The notes under the pieces were generated by a model, which was not told the DNA's origin, ran no database searches, and worked only from the letters and a program-made list of their open reading frames with translations. Of a DNA stretch of 64,000 nucleotides, positions 8,621 through 16,632 are shown piece after piece. The translations under genes and the position numbers were made by a program. The DNA comes from Pseudomonas sp. PDM18. Its GTDB lineage: Bacteria > Pseudomonadota > Gammaproteobacteria > Pseudomonadales > Pseudomonadaceae. Each line of letters opens with the position of its first letter. The first letter of the stretch is position 1. The stretch is taken from NCBI RefSeq assembly GCF_014852585.1, contig NZ_JACVBX010000012.1, forward strand, positions 186,001 to 250,000, given 5' to 3'.

Positions 8621-8677
8621 GGGACTTCCCGCTCGAGCGGACTCCGTCCACGATGGCACTCGGCAAGGTGGACCACC

Positions 8678-8753
8678 GTAGGGCGCATAACCCGGCACGG
8701 GTTATCCGCCGATTGCCTCGCGGCGGATAACGCTGGCGCGTTATGCGCCCTAC
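8678..8753. repeat. Imperfect inverted repeat, GTAGGGCGCATAAC family
   Basis: The ends GTAGGGCGCATAAC and GTTATGCGCCCTAC are inverted, with an inner GTTATCCGCC/GGCGGATAAC pair. A related element lies at 25435-25510. This is a second dispersed extragenic repeat family, just after cobN. Confidence 0.75.
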
Positions 8754-8796
8754 GATCTATTCGACAGCGAGGAGCAGTGAGGGATTTCGCGCTTTC

Positions 8797-8829
8797 GTAG
8801 GATGGCGTGGAGCGAAGCGATACCCATCA
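8797..8829. repeat. Short dispersed repeat, GTAGGATGGCGT...GCGATACCCA family
   Basis: GTAGGATGGCGTGGAGCGAAGCGATACCCATCA has a close shorter copy at 21032-21058. It belongs to a short extragenic repeat type common in pseudomonads and, with its neighbours, fills the 298-base space between cobN and the DAHP synthase gene. Confidence 0.65.
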
Positions 8830-8838
8830 GCATGAACT

Positions 8839-8908
8839 GTAGGAGCGAGCTTGCTCGCGAACCCGGGCCCCGCAGCGGAAGCTGGTTCGCGAGCAAGCTC
8901 GCTCCTAC
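8839..8908. repeat. REPIN, second copy
   Basis: The same 24-base inverted arms as at 4797-4863 (8839-8862 and 8885-8908) with a different 22-base loop. It ends 10 bases from the DAHP synthase stop codon and could also act as a 3' mRNA-stabilising hairpin for cobN or that gene. Confidence 0.9.
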
Positions 8909-8918
8909 GAAAAGCGGC

Positions 8919-10016
8919 TCAGCCCCGGCGCAGCCGCTCCGCCGCATTCAGCAACAGCGCCTCGGTGCCGCTCCAGCCCAGGCAGCCATCGGTTATCGAG
9001 ACACCGTAGCGCAGCTCTCCGGACAACGGCTGGCAGCCGTCGAACAGATGACTCTCCAGCATCACGCCACGCAGCGAGGCATCGCCGGCCACGCGCTGGT
9101 CGAGCACGCTATCCAGCACCGCCGGCTGGCGCAGCGGGTTCTTGCCGCTGTTGGCGTGGCTGCAGTCCACCATGATGCTCGGATCGAGACCGAGCTTCTC
9201 CAGCCCCTGGCGAATCTGCTGCACGCTGGCCGCGTCGAAGTTCGGGCCGGCATGACCGCCGCGCAGCACCAGCTGGGTGTCCGGGTTGCCCTGGGTCTGC
9301 ACCAGCGACGGGCGCCCCAGCGCATCGATGCCGAAGTGCTGGTGCGGGTGCGCCGCCGAGCGCATGGCGTCGGTGGCGATACCGATGCTGCCGTCTGTGC
9401 CGTTCTTGAAGCCCACCGGCAGATCGAGGCCACTGACCATCTCGCGATGTACCTGGGATTCGCTGGTGCGCGCGCCGATGGCGGCCCAGCCCAGCAGGTC
9501 GTCGAAGTAGCCGGCCACCAGCGGTTGCAGCAGTTCGGTGGCGATCGGCAGGCCGCGCTCGAGCATGCCCAGCATCAGCCGGCGCGACAGCTCCAGGCCG
9601 CCGGCCATGTCGCCGCTGCCGTCGAGCTGCGGGTCGTAGACCAGGCCTTTCCAGCCGATGGTGGTGCGCGGTTTTTCAACGTAGGCACGCATCACCAGCA
9701 ACAGCTGGTCGCTCACCTGCGGCGCCAGTTCGGCGAGGCGGTCGGCGTATTCGAGGGCGGAAACGGGGTCGTGCAGCGAGCAGGGGCCGATCACGACCAG
9801 CAGGCGCGGATCGCGGCCATCGAGGACGGCGCGGATCGCCTCGCGACCTTCGCGGACGCGATGGGCCATGGCGGCGGACAGCGGCAGGCGCTGGCGCAGT
9901 TCGGCAGGGCTCGGCAGCGGCTGTTCGCGGCGGCGGGCGGAGGGCAGCGGGAGGTCGAGGACTTCGGCGGAGGCTGCCTGTTCGGGGCGGATCAGGGCGG
10001 AGGTGGAAGCGTTCAT
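8919..10016 (-). CDS. DAHP synthase, class I (3-deoxy-7-phosphoheptulonate synthase)
   Basis: Catalyses the first step of the shikimate pathway: phosphoenolpyruvate plus erythrose-4-phosphate to DAHP. The 365-residue protein has the AroF/AroG/AroH hallmarks VVIGPCSLHDP (metal-binding Cys), RAYVEKPRTTIGWKGL, GFKNGTDG, and VDCSHANSGK. Which aromatic amino acid inhibits it cannot be settled by eye, so no aroF/aroG/aroH symbol is given. It sits between two parts of the B12 locus but is not a B12 gene. Upstream on its strand lie a promoter, an aromatic-rich leader ORF, an intrinsic terminator and a second Tyr-rich leader ORF, implying control by charged aromatic tRNA. Confidence 0.95.
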   Translation of the reverse strand: MNASTSALIRPEQAASAEVLDLPLPSARRREQPLPSPAELRQRLPLSAAMAHRVREGREAIRAVLDGRDPRLLVVIGPCSLHDPVSALEYADRLAELAPQVSDQLLLVMRAYVEKPRTTIGWKGLVYDPQLDGSGDMAGGLELSRRLMLGMLERGLPIATELLQPLVAGYFDDLLGWAAIGARTSESQVHREMVSGLDLPVGFKNGTDGSIGIATDAMRSAAHPHQHFGIDALGRPSLVQTQGNPDTQLVLRGGHAGPNFDAASVQQIRQGLEKLGLDPSIMVDCSHANSGKNPLRQPAVLDSVLDQRVAGDASLRGVMLESHLFDGCQPLSGELRYGVSITDGCLGWSGTEALLLNAAERLRRG

Positions 10017-10036
10017 CTGACTGGCATCCTTGGCCG

Positions 10037-10056
10037 GCGCGGTGGTTTCTCCGCGC
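10037..10056 (-). other. Hairpin between leader ORF 2 and DAHP synthase
   Basis: GCGCGG and CCGCGC arms form a perfect 6-bp stem. It lies 21 to 40 bases before the synthase ATG and just after the leader ORF 2 stop at 10065, with no U-tract, so it could affect translation initiation rather than termination. Confidence 0.4.
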
Positions 10057-10064
10057 TCGGCGCT

Positions 10065-10163
10065 CTATCTAAGTGTTCGTGGCAAGGCTCGTTGGGTGGC
10101 ACGCAGCGCGCTGCTAAATCGCCAGTCGGAGTTGCGGTAATAGCGGTAGTAAGTGGTGTTCAT
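10065..10163 (-). CDS. Leader peptide 2, Tyr-rich, 32 aa
   Basis: A mini-ORF beginning MNTTYYRYYRNSDWRF: four Tyr codons within residues 5-9, then Trp and Phe. It has a good Shine-Dalgarno (AGAGGATC) before its ATG and stops 48 bases upstream of the DAHP synthase start. Such aromatic codon runs in front of an aromatic-biosynthesis gene suggest a ribosome-stalling leader peptide responding to tyrosine supply. No intrinsic terminator lies between it and the synthase gene, so a translational mechanism, or a role coupled to the upstream terminator, is possible. Not recognised from a named family. Confidence 0.6.
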   Translation of the reverse strand: MNTTYYRYYRNSDWRFSSALRATQRALPRTLR

Positions 10164-10233
10164 GGCTTGATCCTCTGTCCGGGCGTGTTGGCCCGATTCA
10201 ATTCGTTGGCAATGTGTTGGCCTTGTGGGCCGG

Positions 10234-10268
10234 AAAAACAAAAACCCCGGTCGGGTTGCCGACCGGGG
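10234..10268 (-). terminator. Intrinsic terminator/attenuator in the DAHP synthase leader
   Basis: Perfect hairpin with 10-bp arms CCCCGGTCGG/CCGACCGGGG (10245-10268), followed on the minus strand by TTTTTGTTTTT. It stands 53 bases beyond the stop of leader ORF 1 and before leader ORF 2, the layout of a transcription attenuator. An 8-bp bulged hairpin (10289-10312) lies between leader ORF 1 and the terminator and could be a pause or alternative structure; the competing antiterminator was not identified. Confidence 0.8.
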
Positions 10269-10321
10269 TTTCATGAATCTGTCTGGTTGGCGACCCTGCT
10301 TGCTAGGGCGCCTGTGGGGTA

Positions 10322-10456
10322 TCAGGCGCGCCTTTGGCTAAACCAATACCCATAGAAGAAATAGCCGGCAGCAGCAGTCAGAACCTGCGCGCGAGCAACT
10401 GCGGAGCCGATGGCACCGAGGCGGGCGAGGGACTGGATGGACAGGCTGGACGGCAT
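10322..10456 (-). CDS. Leader peptide 1, aromatic-rich, 44 aa
   Basis: A mini-ORF starting MPSSLSIQSLARLG and reaching the run GYFFYGYWFSQ at residues 31-41: three Tyr, three Phe and one Trp in eight positions, close to its stop. It has a Shine-Dalgarno (GGAG) six to seven bases before the ATG and a well-placed sigma-70 promoter about 25 bases upstream. The aromatic run is about 70 bases before a strong terminator hairpin, a spacing like that of classical amino-acid attenuators. Control of the DAHP synthase by aromatic aminoacyl-tRNA is inferred. Confidence 0.65.
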   Translation of the reverse strand: MPSSLSIQSLARLGAIGSAVARAQVLTAAAGYFFYGYWFSQRRA

Positions 10457-10480
10457 GATGTTCTCCGTGGAAGTGGAGCC

Positions 10481-10509
10481 AAGGTACTGCATCGCGCAGC
10501 GCCGATCAA
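10481..10509 (-). promoter_or_regulatory. Sigma-70 promoter for the DAHP synthase leader
   Basis: On the minus strand TTGATC (10504-10509), a 17-base spacer and TACCTT (10481-10486). The start point would fall near 10474, just before the ribosome site of leader ORF 1. Confidence 0.6.
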
Positions 10510-10599
10510 TGACTTGAATCTATCGATCTGATGGACATTGGTCGCACCTCCTACACCCGGTTCGCTACCATGCACGGACGAAATCCGCAGGAAATCCCC

Positions 10600-11607
10600 A
10601 TGAGCGCCCTTCCCCATTTCCCACTGGCAGCCGTCGTCGGCGCCGATGAGCTGAAGCTGGCCCTGTGCCTGGCGGCCATCGATCCGGCCATCGGCGGCGT
10701 GCTGATCGAAGGGCCACGCGGCATGGCCAAGTCCACCCTGGCGCGCGGCGTCGCCGACCTGCTGGACGGCGGGCGCTTCGTCACCCTGCCGCTGGGCGCC
10801 AGCGAGGAACGCATCGTCGGCACCCTCGACCTGGACGCGGCGCTGGGCCAAGGCCGCGCGCAGTTCTCCCCCGGCGTGCTGGCCCACGCTCACGGCGGCG
10901 TGCTCTATGTGGATGAAGTGAACCTGCTGCCCGACCACCTCGTCGATTTGCTGCTCGACGTGGCCGCCAGCGGGGTCAACCTGATCGAACGCGACGGCCT
11001 GTCCCACAGCCACCCGGCGCGCTTCGTGCTAATTGGCACGATGAACCCCGAAGAAGGCGAGCTACGGCCGCAGCTGCTGGACCGTTTCGGCCTCAAGGTG
11101 CAACTGGAAGGTACGCCCGCACCGAGCGAGCGTGCCGAGATCGTCCGCCGCCGGCTGGCCTTCGATGCCGACCCGCAGGCGTTCCTCGCGCACTGGCAAG
11201 CCGCACAGCAGGCTCTGCAACAACGCTGCGTCGATGCGCGCCAACAGTTGGCGGCGATTCCGCTGGATGACGCTGCGCTAGATGACATCGCCGAGCGCTG
11301 CCACGCCGCCGGCGTCGACGGCCTGCGCGCCGACCTCGTCTGGCTGCGCGCCGCCCGCGCACATGCCGCCTGGCGGGGGGCAAGCGCCATCGAGGCGCAG
11401 GACATCGATGCGGTCGAGCACTTCGCCCTCGCCCATCGCCGCCGCCACGCGCCGCCGCAATCAAGCACTCCACCGCAGTCACCATCGAGCCAACCCCAGG
11501 CACCCTCCAACGCCTCCCACGGCGAAGGCCAATGGGGCGAACTGCCCGCGCAGAGCGTCGCCATGGGCGAACGCCGGCAACTGACGGGCTGGCCAAAAAA
11601 GCCCTGA
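10600..11607 (+). CDS. ChlI/BchI-like AAA+ ATPase, probable cobaltochelatase partner
   Basis: A 335-residue AAA+ ATPase of the magnesium-chelatase I-subunit family. It has Walker [10 protein letters not shown] (residues 38-46), Walker B VLYVDE (101-106), and the sensor stretch [20 protein letters not shown]. The C-terminal lid is followed by a Pro/Ser/Gln-rich tail. The ATG at 10600 has an AGGA ribosome site; an earlier ATG at 10531 would add a tail not expected in the family. The organism's context has no chlorophyll genes, and cobN is nearby, so it most likely powers cobalt insertion together with the VWA protein encoded next, which overlaps it by 76 bases. Confidence 0.88.
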   Translation: MSALPHFPLAAVVGADELKLALCLAAIDPAIGGVLIEGPRGMAKSTLARGVADLLDGGRFVTLPLGASEERIVGTLDLDAALGQGRAQFSPGVLAHAHGGVLYVDEVNLLPDHLVDLLLDVAASGVNLIERDGLSHSHPARFVLIGTMNPEEGELRPQLLDRFGLKVQLEGTPAPSERAEIVRRRLAFDADPQAFLAHWQAAQQALQQRCVDARQQLAAIPLDDAALDDIAERCHAAGVDGLRADLVWLRAARAHAAWRGASAIEAQDIDAVEHFALAHRRRHAPPQSSTPPQSPSSQPQAPSNASHGEGQWGELPAQSVAMGERRQLTGWPKKP

Positions 11608-12278
11608 GCATCCGCCCGCGCCAGGCCCCAGGCGCGGATGCCACCCCCCGACCCGGCCAGCTCGCCGGCGGCCGCAGCGGCGCCCGCCAAACGGGCGCAC
11701 ACGGCCGTATCGACTGGCCCGCCACCCTGCGCAACGGCCGCCCGCAACGCCGCGCCGACCTGGTGCTGCGCGCCCGCAGCCGCCAGCCCGGCGAACTCTG
11801 GCTCGTGATAGTCGACGCCTCCGCCAGCACCCGCCGCCACGGCGCCCTCGCCCAGGCCAAGGGCCTGCTCGCCGACACCTTCGAACAGGCCTACCGACAA
11901 CGCGCGCGCCTCGCCGTGCTGCACGCCACGGGCGCACAACCGCGCTGGTTGTGGCAGGGCCAGAAGGTTTCGAGTCAGTTGCAGGAATGGCTGGAGCAAC
12001 TCGGTGCCGGCGGTGGCACCCCGCTGATCGAGGCGCTACAGCAAGCGCGCAAGTGGCTGGACCAGCGCCAGCGGCAGAAGCCAGGCGAGAGTCAGCGTCT
12101 GCTGGTGCTGACCGACGGCCGCCTGGGCGACTGGGCGGCGCTGCAGCCACTGAACTGCCCGACAGTGCTGGTGGATATCGAAGGCGGAGCCGTGCGGCTG
12201 GGCAGGGCCAGGAAGCTGGCGGAGGAGCTTGGCGCCGACTATCGGCCGATCGACGACCTTTCGGCGAACGGTCGTTAA
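11532..12278 (+). CDS. VWA-domain (ChlD-like) protein, probable chelatase partner
   Basis: A 248-residue protein with a basic, Pro/Gly-rich N-terminal linker and a von Willebrand A domain from about residue 88. The MIDAS metal site is complete: D95-A-S97-A-S99, a Thr in [10 protein letters not shown], and an Asp in LTDGRLGDW. In Mg- and Co-chelatases the VWA subunit bridges the AAA+ ring and the large subunit. The start at 11532 overlaps the end of the ChlI gene in another frame and is the only ATG available in this frame; there is no stand-alone AAA+ domain as in full-length ChlD. The partnership with ChlI and CobN is inferred from adjacency. Confidence 0.82.
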   Translation: MGRTARAERRHGRTPATDGLAKKALSIRPRQAPGADATPRPGQLAGGRSGARQTGAHGRIDWPATLRNGRPQRRADLVLRARSRQPGELWLVIVDASASTRRHGALAQAKGLLADTFEQAYRQRARLAVLHATGAQPRWLWQGQKVSSQLQEWLEQLGAGGGTPLIEALQQARKWLDQRQRQKPGESQRLLVLTDGRLGDWAALQPLNCPTVLVDIEGGAVRLGRARKLAEELGADYRPIDDLSANGR

Positions 12279-12294
12279 AAGCCCCGCACACTAA

Positions 12295-12424
12295 CCTTCT
12301 CCCGCAAGCGGGAGAAGGGACTGTTCCGTGCGGTCCAAGGGGCCAGAGTTAGCCGGCTAGCACCGATACAGCATCTCACCCCGAACGGCCCCCTCTCTCC
12401 TCGGGAAAGGGCTGGGGTGAGGGG
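12295..12424. repeat. Two G/C-rich extragenic repeat elements
   Basis: First a near-perfect hairpin CCTTCTCCCGC/GCGGGAGAAGG (12295-12318), then CCCCTCTCTCCTCGGGAAAG continuing GGCTGGGGTGAGGGG (about 12390-12424). A related element is at 21098-21130. Together they occupy the space between the VWA gene and the converging GST gene; the hairpins may also help end transcription from both sides. Confidence 0.6.
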
Positions 12425-12450
12425 CATTCATCGCGTGGAGACATTCCGAA

Positions 12451-13074
12451 TCACGGTTCCCCATTACGCCCATGCAACAGGAACCCAGGCCGCTCGCTCA
12501 GACGCTCGTAGTACGCCGCAACCGCCGGCAGTTCCGGGCGCTGCATGGGCGTCAGGTACCAGCGGTTCACCGACAGGCCGAGCACAACATCCGCAAGGCT
12601 GAAGCAGGCACCAGTAGCGAACGCGCCGGTGCGTTCCAGTTGCCGATCAAGCAGGGCCATGCAGTGGTTCCACTGTGCCTCGCTCAGGGCAATCGCGGAC
12701 TCGTCGGTGTGGCTCGGGCTGTTACGCACCCTGGCAATGAACACGTAGCGCCAGGCGTTGTTCAACTCGGTGGCCTGCCAGCCCATCCACTGCTCCACCA
12801 GCGCCCGTTCGCGCGGTGACGTCGGCAGCAATTCGCCCTGGGGATACTGGGTGGCGAGGTAGCCACAGATGGCGTTGGATTCCCAGAGCACGAAGTCGCC
12901 GTCGACCAGGACCGGCACCATGGCGTTGGGGTTGAGTGCAATGAATTCCGCCGAGGCGGTGGAGCGGAAGCCCGTGCCCCAGTCTTCCCGTTCGTAGGGC
13001 AGGTTCAGCTCGGCGCAAGTCCAGAGCACCTTGCGCACGTTGATCGATGAAGCGCGGCCGAGGATTCGCAGCAT
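12451..13074 (-). CDS. Glutathione S-transferase family protein
   Basis: A 207-residue cytosolic GST. The thioredoxin-like N-terminal domain carries the likely catalytic Ser/Asn region ASSINVRKV (residues 8-16), the cis-proline context MVPVL (P54), and the glutathione-contacting ESNAI (65-69). An all-alpha C-terminal domain follows from about residue 85, with the typical N-capping stretch FSLADVVLGL. Electrophile substrate unknown. It stands alone on the minus strand between two parts of the cobalamin locus and shows no sign of working in that pathway. The 135 bases between it and cobK hold nothing recognisable. Confidence 0.9.
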   Translation of the reverse strand: MLRILGRASSINVRKVLWTCAELNLPYEREDWGTGFRSTASAEFIALNPNAMVPVLVDGDFVLWESNAICGYLATQYPQGELLPTSPRERALVEQWMGWQATELNNAWRYVFIARVRNSPSHTDESAIALSEAQWNHCMALLDRQLERTGAFATGACFSLADVVLGLSVNRWYLTPMQRPELPAVAAYYERLSERPGFLLHGRNGEP

Positions 13075-13209
13075 GGTGTCACTCCCTGTGAAAACCGGGG
13101 CCCAGCATAGAGGCTGGTGGGGCGGCGGAGAAGCGCGATCTTGACGCGATGCCGAGCTTGCCCGCGAAACGCTACGAAGCTGTGAACACTCGCTAAGCGG
13201 GACGTTCCG

Positions 13210-13938
13210 TCAATCCGCGGCGAGGGGCCCAAGCGCCTGCCAGAGAGACTCGACACTGTCGAACTCGCGGTCCACCGCTGGCAACGCCGGCCGCGCCAGG
13301 ATCAGCACCGGCACTCCACACTCGCGGGCAACCTGCAGCTTCGGCTCGGTGGCCTGGCTGCCGCTGTTCTTGCTCACCAGCACGTCGGTGCCCAGGCGGG
13401 CGAACAGCTTACGCTCACCATCGAGAGTGAACGGCCCGCGCGCGCCGAGCACTTCGGCGCGCTCGTTGCCGGGCAGGCTCTGCAGGCAGCGCACCGTCCA
13501 GTGTTGATGCTGGGGAATGTGCTCGAGGTGCTCCAACGGCTCGCGACCCATCGTGAACAGCGGGCGGCGAAAATCATTCAGTGCCGAGATCAGTGCCGGC
13601 CACCCTGCCACCTCGCGCCAGTCATCATCGGGCCCCGCCTGCCAACCGGGACGACGCAGCGCCCAACAGGACACGCCAGCCAGCAGCGCAGCGCGGGCGG
13701 CATTGGCACTGATCTGTGCGGCGTAGGGATGAGTAGCATCGAGCAGCAGGTCGAAACCGCGTTCGCGGATGAAGTCCGCAAGGCCTTCGGCGCCGCCGTA
13801 ACCCCCCACCCTCACTTCACAGACGAGGTCGTCCGGCACCTTGCCGAGCCCGGCGAGGCTGTACAGGTGGGACGCACCTAGTCGACGCGCAATGGTCAGC
13901 GCCTCGCCGATGCCGCCCAGCAGGAGCACCCGTTTCAT
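13210..13938 (-). CDS. cobK: Precorrin-6A reductase CobK
   Basis: CobK uses NADPH to reduce precorrin-6A to dihydro-precorrin-6Y in corrin ring synthesis. The 242-residue protein begins with a glycine-rich nucleotide-binding strand ([15 protein letters not shown], residues 4-18). It has the family motifs [17 protein letters not shown] and, near the C-terminus, [16 protein letters not shown]. Its ATG overlaps the cbiD stop by four bases, so cobL-cbiD-cobK is a tightly coupled minus-strand operon ending here. Confidence 0.93.
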   Translation of the reverse strand: MKRVLLLGGIGEALTIARRLGASHLYSLAGLGKVPDDLVCEVRVGGYGGAEGLADFIRERGFDLLLDATHPYAAQISANAARAALLAGVSCWALRRPGWQAGPDDDWREVAGWPALISALNDFRRPLFTMGREPLEHLEHIPQHQHWTVRCLQSLPGNERAEVLGARGPFTLDGERKLFARLGTDVLVSKNSGSQATEPKLQVARECGVPVLILARPALPAVDREFDSVESLWQALGPLAAD

Positions 13939-15038
13939 CGCACCTCCAGCGCTTCGCCCACCAGATTGCCCTGGCGGTCGATGGCGAAGACTTCCAGCGT
14001 CACTTCAGCGGGTACGATGCGCCGGGCAAAGGTCAGCGCGCGGGCGCAGACGGCATCACCGAGGGCAACGCCTTCGGCGCGACACAATGCCAGCGCTTGC
14101 TGGCTGGTGTTGGCTTCGCGCATGCGATGTTGCAGCTCCTCCGACGCGCCAATTTCGGCCGCCCACTCCGCCAGCTGCGGCAGGTCGATGCTGGAGTGGC
14201 GGCTGTGCAGGTCCATATGGCCGGCGGCCAGCTTGCTGATCTTGCCGAAGCCGCCGCAGATGCTGAAACGCTCCACTGGCACCTTGCGCAGGTGCTTGAG
14301 CGCCGCGCCGGCGAAGTCGCCCATCTCGATCAGCGCGGTGTCGTCGAAGCCGTAGCGACGGCGCATGGCGTCCTCGCTGGCGTTGCCGGTGCAGGCGGCG
14401 AGATGACGGAAGCCGTTGGCGCGGGCGACGTCGATGCCTTGCTGGATCGATGCGATGTAGGCCGAACAGGAGAACGGTCGGACAATGCCGGTGGTGCCGA
14501 GGATCGACAGGCCGCCGAGGATGCCCAGGCGTGGGTTCATGGTCTTGAGCGCCAGCTCGGCGCCACCCTCGACGTGGATCGTGACCTCAAAGCCGCCGGC
14601 GTAGCCGCACCCGGCCGCCAGTGCAGCGAGGTTGCCCTGCATCATCTGCCGCGGCACCGGGTTGATCGCCGGCTCGCCCACCGCCAGCACCAGCCCCGGT
14701 TTGGTGACGGTGCCAACGCCCTCTCCCGCGTGGAAGCGCACACCGGGTTCAGCGCTCAGGGCGACGCGGGCGAAGACCAGCGCCCCGTGGGTCACGTCCG
14801 GGTCGTCGCCGGCATCCTTCAGCGTGCCGGCTTCGGCACCCTCGGCGGTGAGCCGGCAGAACTCCAGGCGCAAGGTCGCACTGCGCTCCTTGGGCAGGAC
14901 GATCTGCGCAGCGTCCAGCGTTTCACCGGTGAGCAGCAGACGCGCGGCGGCCAGGCTGGTGGCGGTGGCGCAGCTGCCGGTGGTGTAACCGCTGCGCAGC
15001 GGGCGGGGTTCTTCCGGAGTCTCTTCGCGCATCGTCAA
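13935..15038 (-). CDS. cbiD: Precorrin-5B C1-methyltransferase CbiD
   Basis: CbiD methylates C-1 of the corrin ring, the step done by CobF in the classical aerobic pathway. The 367-residue sequence shows the CbiD opening [18 protein letters not shown] (about residues 16-33) and the conserved blocks [33 protein letters not shown] and [20 protein letters not shown]. It overlaps both cobL and cobK by four bases (ATGA junctions). No cobF is seen in the window, so an anaerobic-type enzyme appears to serve in an otherwise aerobic-type set. Confidence 0.94.
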   Translation of the reverse strand: MTMREETPEEPRPLRSGYTTGSCATATSLAAARLLLTGETLDAAQIVLPKERSATLRLEFCRLTAEGAEAGTLKDAGDDPDVTHGALVFARVALSAEPGVRFHAGEGVGTVTKPGLVLAVGEPAINPVPRQMMQGNLAALAAGCGYAGGFEVTIHVEGGAELALKTMNPRLGILGGLSILGTTGIVRPFSCSAYIASIQQGIDVARANGFRHLAACTGNASEDAMRRRYGFDDTALIEMGDFAGAALKHLRKVPVERFSICGGFGKISKLAAGHMDLHSRHSSIDLPQLAEWAAEIGASEELQHRMREANTSQQALALCRAEGVALGDAVCARALTFARRIVPAEVTLEVFAIDRQGNLVGEALEVR

Positions 15039-16246
15039 TCGGCCAGGGGCTTGCGCACTTCCAGCAGGGTGATCGGCAACGCCGCGCGCCAGGTATCGAA
15101 GCCGCCCAGCGGCTGGGCCTGCGACACCGACAGGCGGGTCAGCTCACCGCCGATGCGGGCGCGCCAGCTCAGCAGCATGGACTCGCTCTGCAGGGTGACC
15201 GCATTGGCGACCAGCCGGCCGCCGGGCTTGAGTTGTTCCCAGCACTGCTCGAACACGCCGGGCAGGGTCACGCCGCCGCCGATGAAGATCGCATCGGGGC
15301 GCTCCAGGCCCTGCAAGGCTTCCGGCGCAGCACCGCAGACCAGTAGCAGCGACGGCACGCCAAGGGCCTCGCGGTTGAAACGGATGTGTTCCTGGCGCCC
15401 GTCATTGGCTTCGATGGCCAGCGTGCGGCAGCTCGGATGCGCGCGCATCCATTCGATGCCGATGGAGCCACAACCCGCGCCGACGTCCCACAGCAGCTCG
15501 CCCGGCTTCGGCGCCAGCCGCGCCAGGGTCACAGCGCGCACGTCGCGCTTGGTCAGTTGGCCGTCATGGCGGTAGACCTCGTCCGGCAGGCCGGTGGTCA
15601 GCGGCAGGCGAACAGCGTCAGCACCCGCCACGCATTGCACCGCAACGAGATTCAGCGCGGCGGTCTCGCTCGGCGACCAGTCGCTGGCGAGTCCGTCGAT
15701 GCGTCGCTCCACCTCGCCGCCCAGGTGCTCCAGCACGCTGAGGCGACTCGCGCCGAAACCCCGTTCGCGCAGCAGCGCAGCGATGGCCGCCGGGCTGCTG
15801 CCATCGTTGCTGAGGATCAGCAGCTTCGCGCCGTCGTGGATCTGCGCATTGAGTGCCGCCAATGGGCGCGCCACCAGCGACAGCAGCGTGCAGTCCTGCA
15901 ACGCCCAGCCCATCCGCGCGGCGGCGAGCGAAGCGGAAGACGGCGCGGAAAGTACGAGCATTTCCTCGGACGGAATCTGACGGGCAAGGCTTGCGCCGAC
16001 GCCGAACAGCATCGGGTCGCCGCTGGCCAGCACGCAGGTCGGCTCACCGCGCCGACGCAAGACCGGCTCCAGGCTGAACGGGCTCGGCCAGGCCTGGCGA
16101 CGGGCGCCCAGGCAATGCGGCAGTAACTCCAGCTGGCGTGGCGCGCCAATCACTTCGCTGGCGGCGAGCAGGGCGCGGCGCGCGGCCTTGCCGAGGCCGG
16201 CATAGCCGTCCTCGCCGATGCCGACAATGGTCAGCCAGGGCGTCAT
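15035..16246 (-). CDS. cobL: Precorrin-6Y C5,15-methyltransferase (decarboxylating) CobL
   Basis: CobL methylates C-5 and C-15 and removes the C-12 acetate carboxyl, giving precorrin-8X. The 403-residue protein is a fusion of a CbiE-type tetrapyrrole methylase (residues 1 to about 200, opening [14 protein letters not shown]) and a CbiT-type Rossmann methyltransferase (about 210-403). The CbiT part carries the SAM motif [14 protein letters not shown] near residue 250. It is first in the minus-strand operon cobL-cbiD-cobK and starts opposite the plus-strand cobG riboswitch region. Confidence 0.95.
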   Translation of the reverse strand: MTPWLTIVGIGEDGYAGLGKAARRALLAASEVIGAPRQLELLPHCLGARRQAWPSPFSLEPVLRRRGEPTCVLASGDPMLFGVGASLARQIPSEEMLVLSAPSSASLAAARMGWALQDCTLLSLVARPLAALNAQIHDGAKLLILSNDGSSPAAIAALLRERGFGASRLSVLEHLGGEVERRIDGLASDWSPSETAALNLVAVQCVAGADAVRLPLTTGLPDEVYRHDGQLTKRDVRAVTLARLAPKPGELLWDVGAGCGSIGIEWMRAHPSCRTLAIEANDGRQEHIRFNREALGVPSLLLVCGAAPEALQGLERPDAIFIGGGVTLPGVFEQCWEQLKPGGRLVANAVTLQSESMLLSWRARIGGELTRLSVSQAQPLGGFDTWRAALPITLLEVRKPLAD

Positions 16247-16329
16247 GAAATGTCCTCAGGGGTGCGACGATCGATCCGACGGGCAGGCTTTTCCTGCCTC
16301 CGAACAAAGCAGGCATAATACCCGCTTCG

Positions 16330-16540
16330 TCGGTGCTCGTAGGACGCTTCACCTTTTGCGGTGAAGTTTCTCAGAGCCGAAGAGGGAACACGGTTAAGCC
16401 GTGGCTGCCCCCGCAACTGTAAGCAGCGAGTCCGCGCAATGCGGCGACACGAGAACGACGTTCCGTGCCGCCGGCCAGGCCACTGGGCAACCGGGAAGGC
16501 CGCGCTGGATGAGGACCTGCCAGCCAGGAGACCTGCCGAC
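16330..16540 (+). promoter_or_regulatory. Cobalamin riboswitch upstream of cobG
   Basis: The plus strand carries AGAGGGAACACGGTTAAGCCG, the core GGCTGCCCCCGCAACTGTAA (about 16403-16422), a long variable arm and a perfect B12 box AGCCAGGAGACCTGCC (16522-16537). A weak promoter may precede it (CATAAT at 16314-16319, -35 near 16289-16296). It should control cobGHIJ. Confidence 0.95.
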
Positions 16541-16632
16541 GAAACCAGTCGCGCGTGCAGACATCGAGCGGGGTGTATCGGTGTCGTGAAGTCCCCTTTG
16601 GGGGATTCGCAGGTCACCGCGATCCAGCCCTG

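Noticed and set aside
4797-8908. Repeated GTAGGAGCGAGC sequences as a CRISPR array or transposon ends
   Set aside because: Copies are few, kilobases apart, in inverted pairs and without spacers or transposase; they fit REP/REPIN elements.
16555-16632. Earlier GTG start for cobG
   Set aside because: The extra 26 residues follow the riboswitch directly, are not family-like, and a closer GTG start is available; kept as an alternative only.
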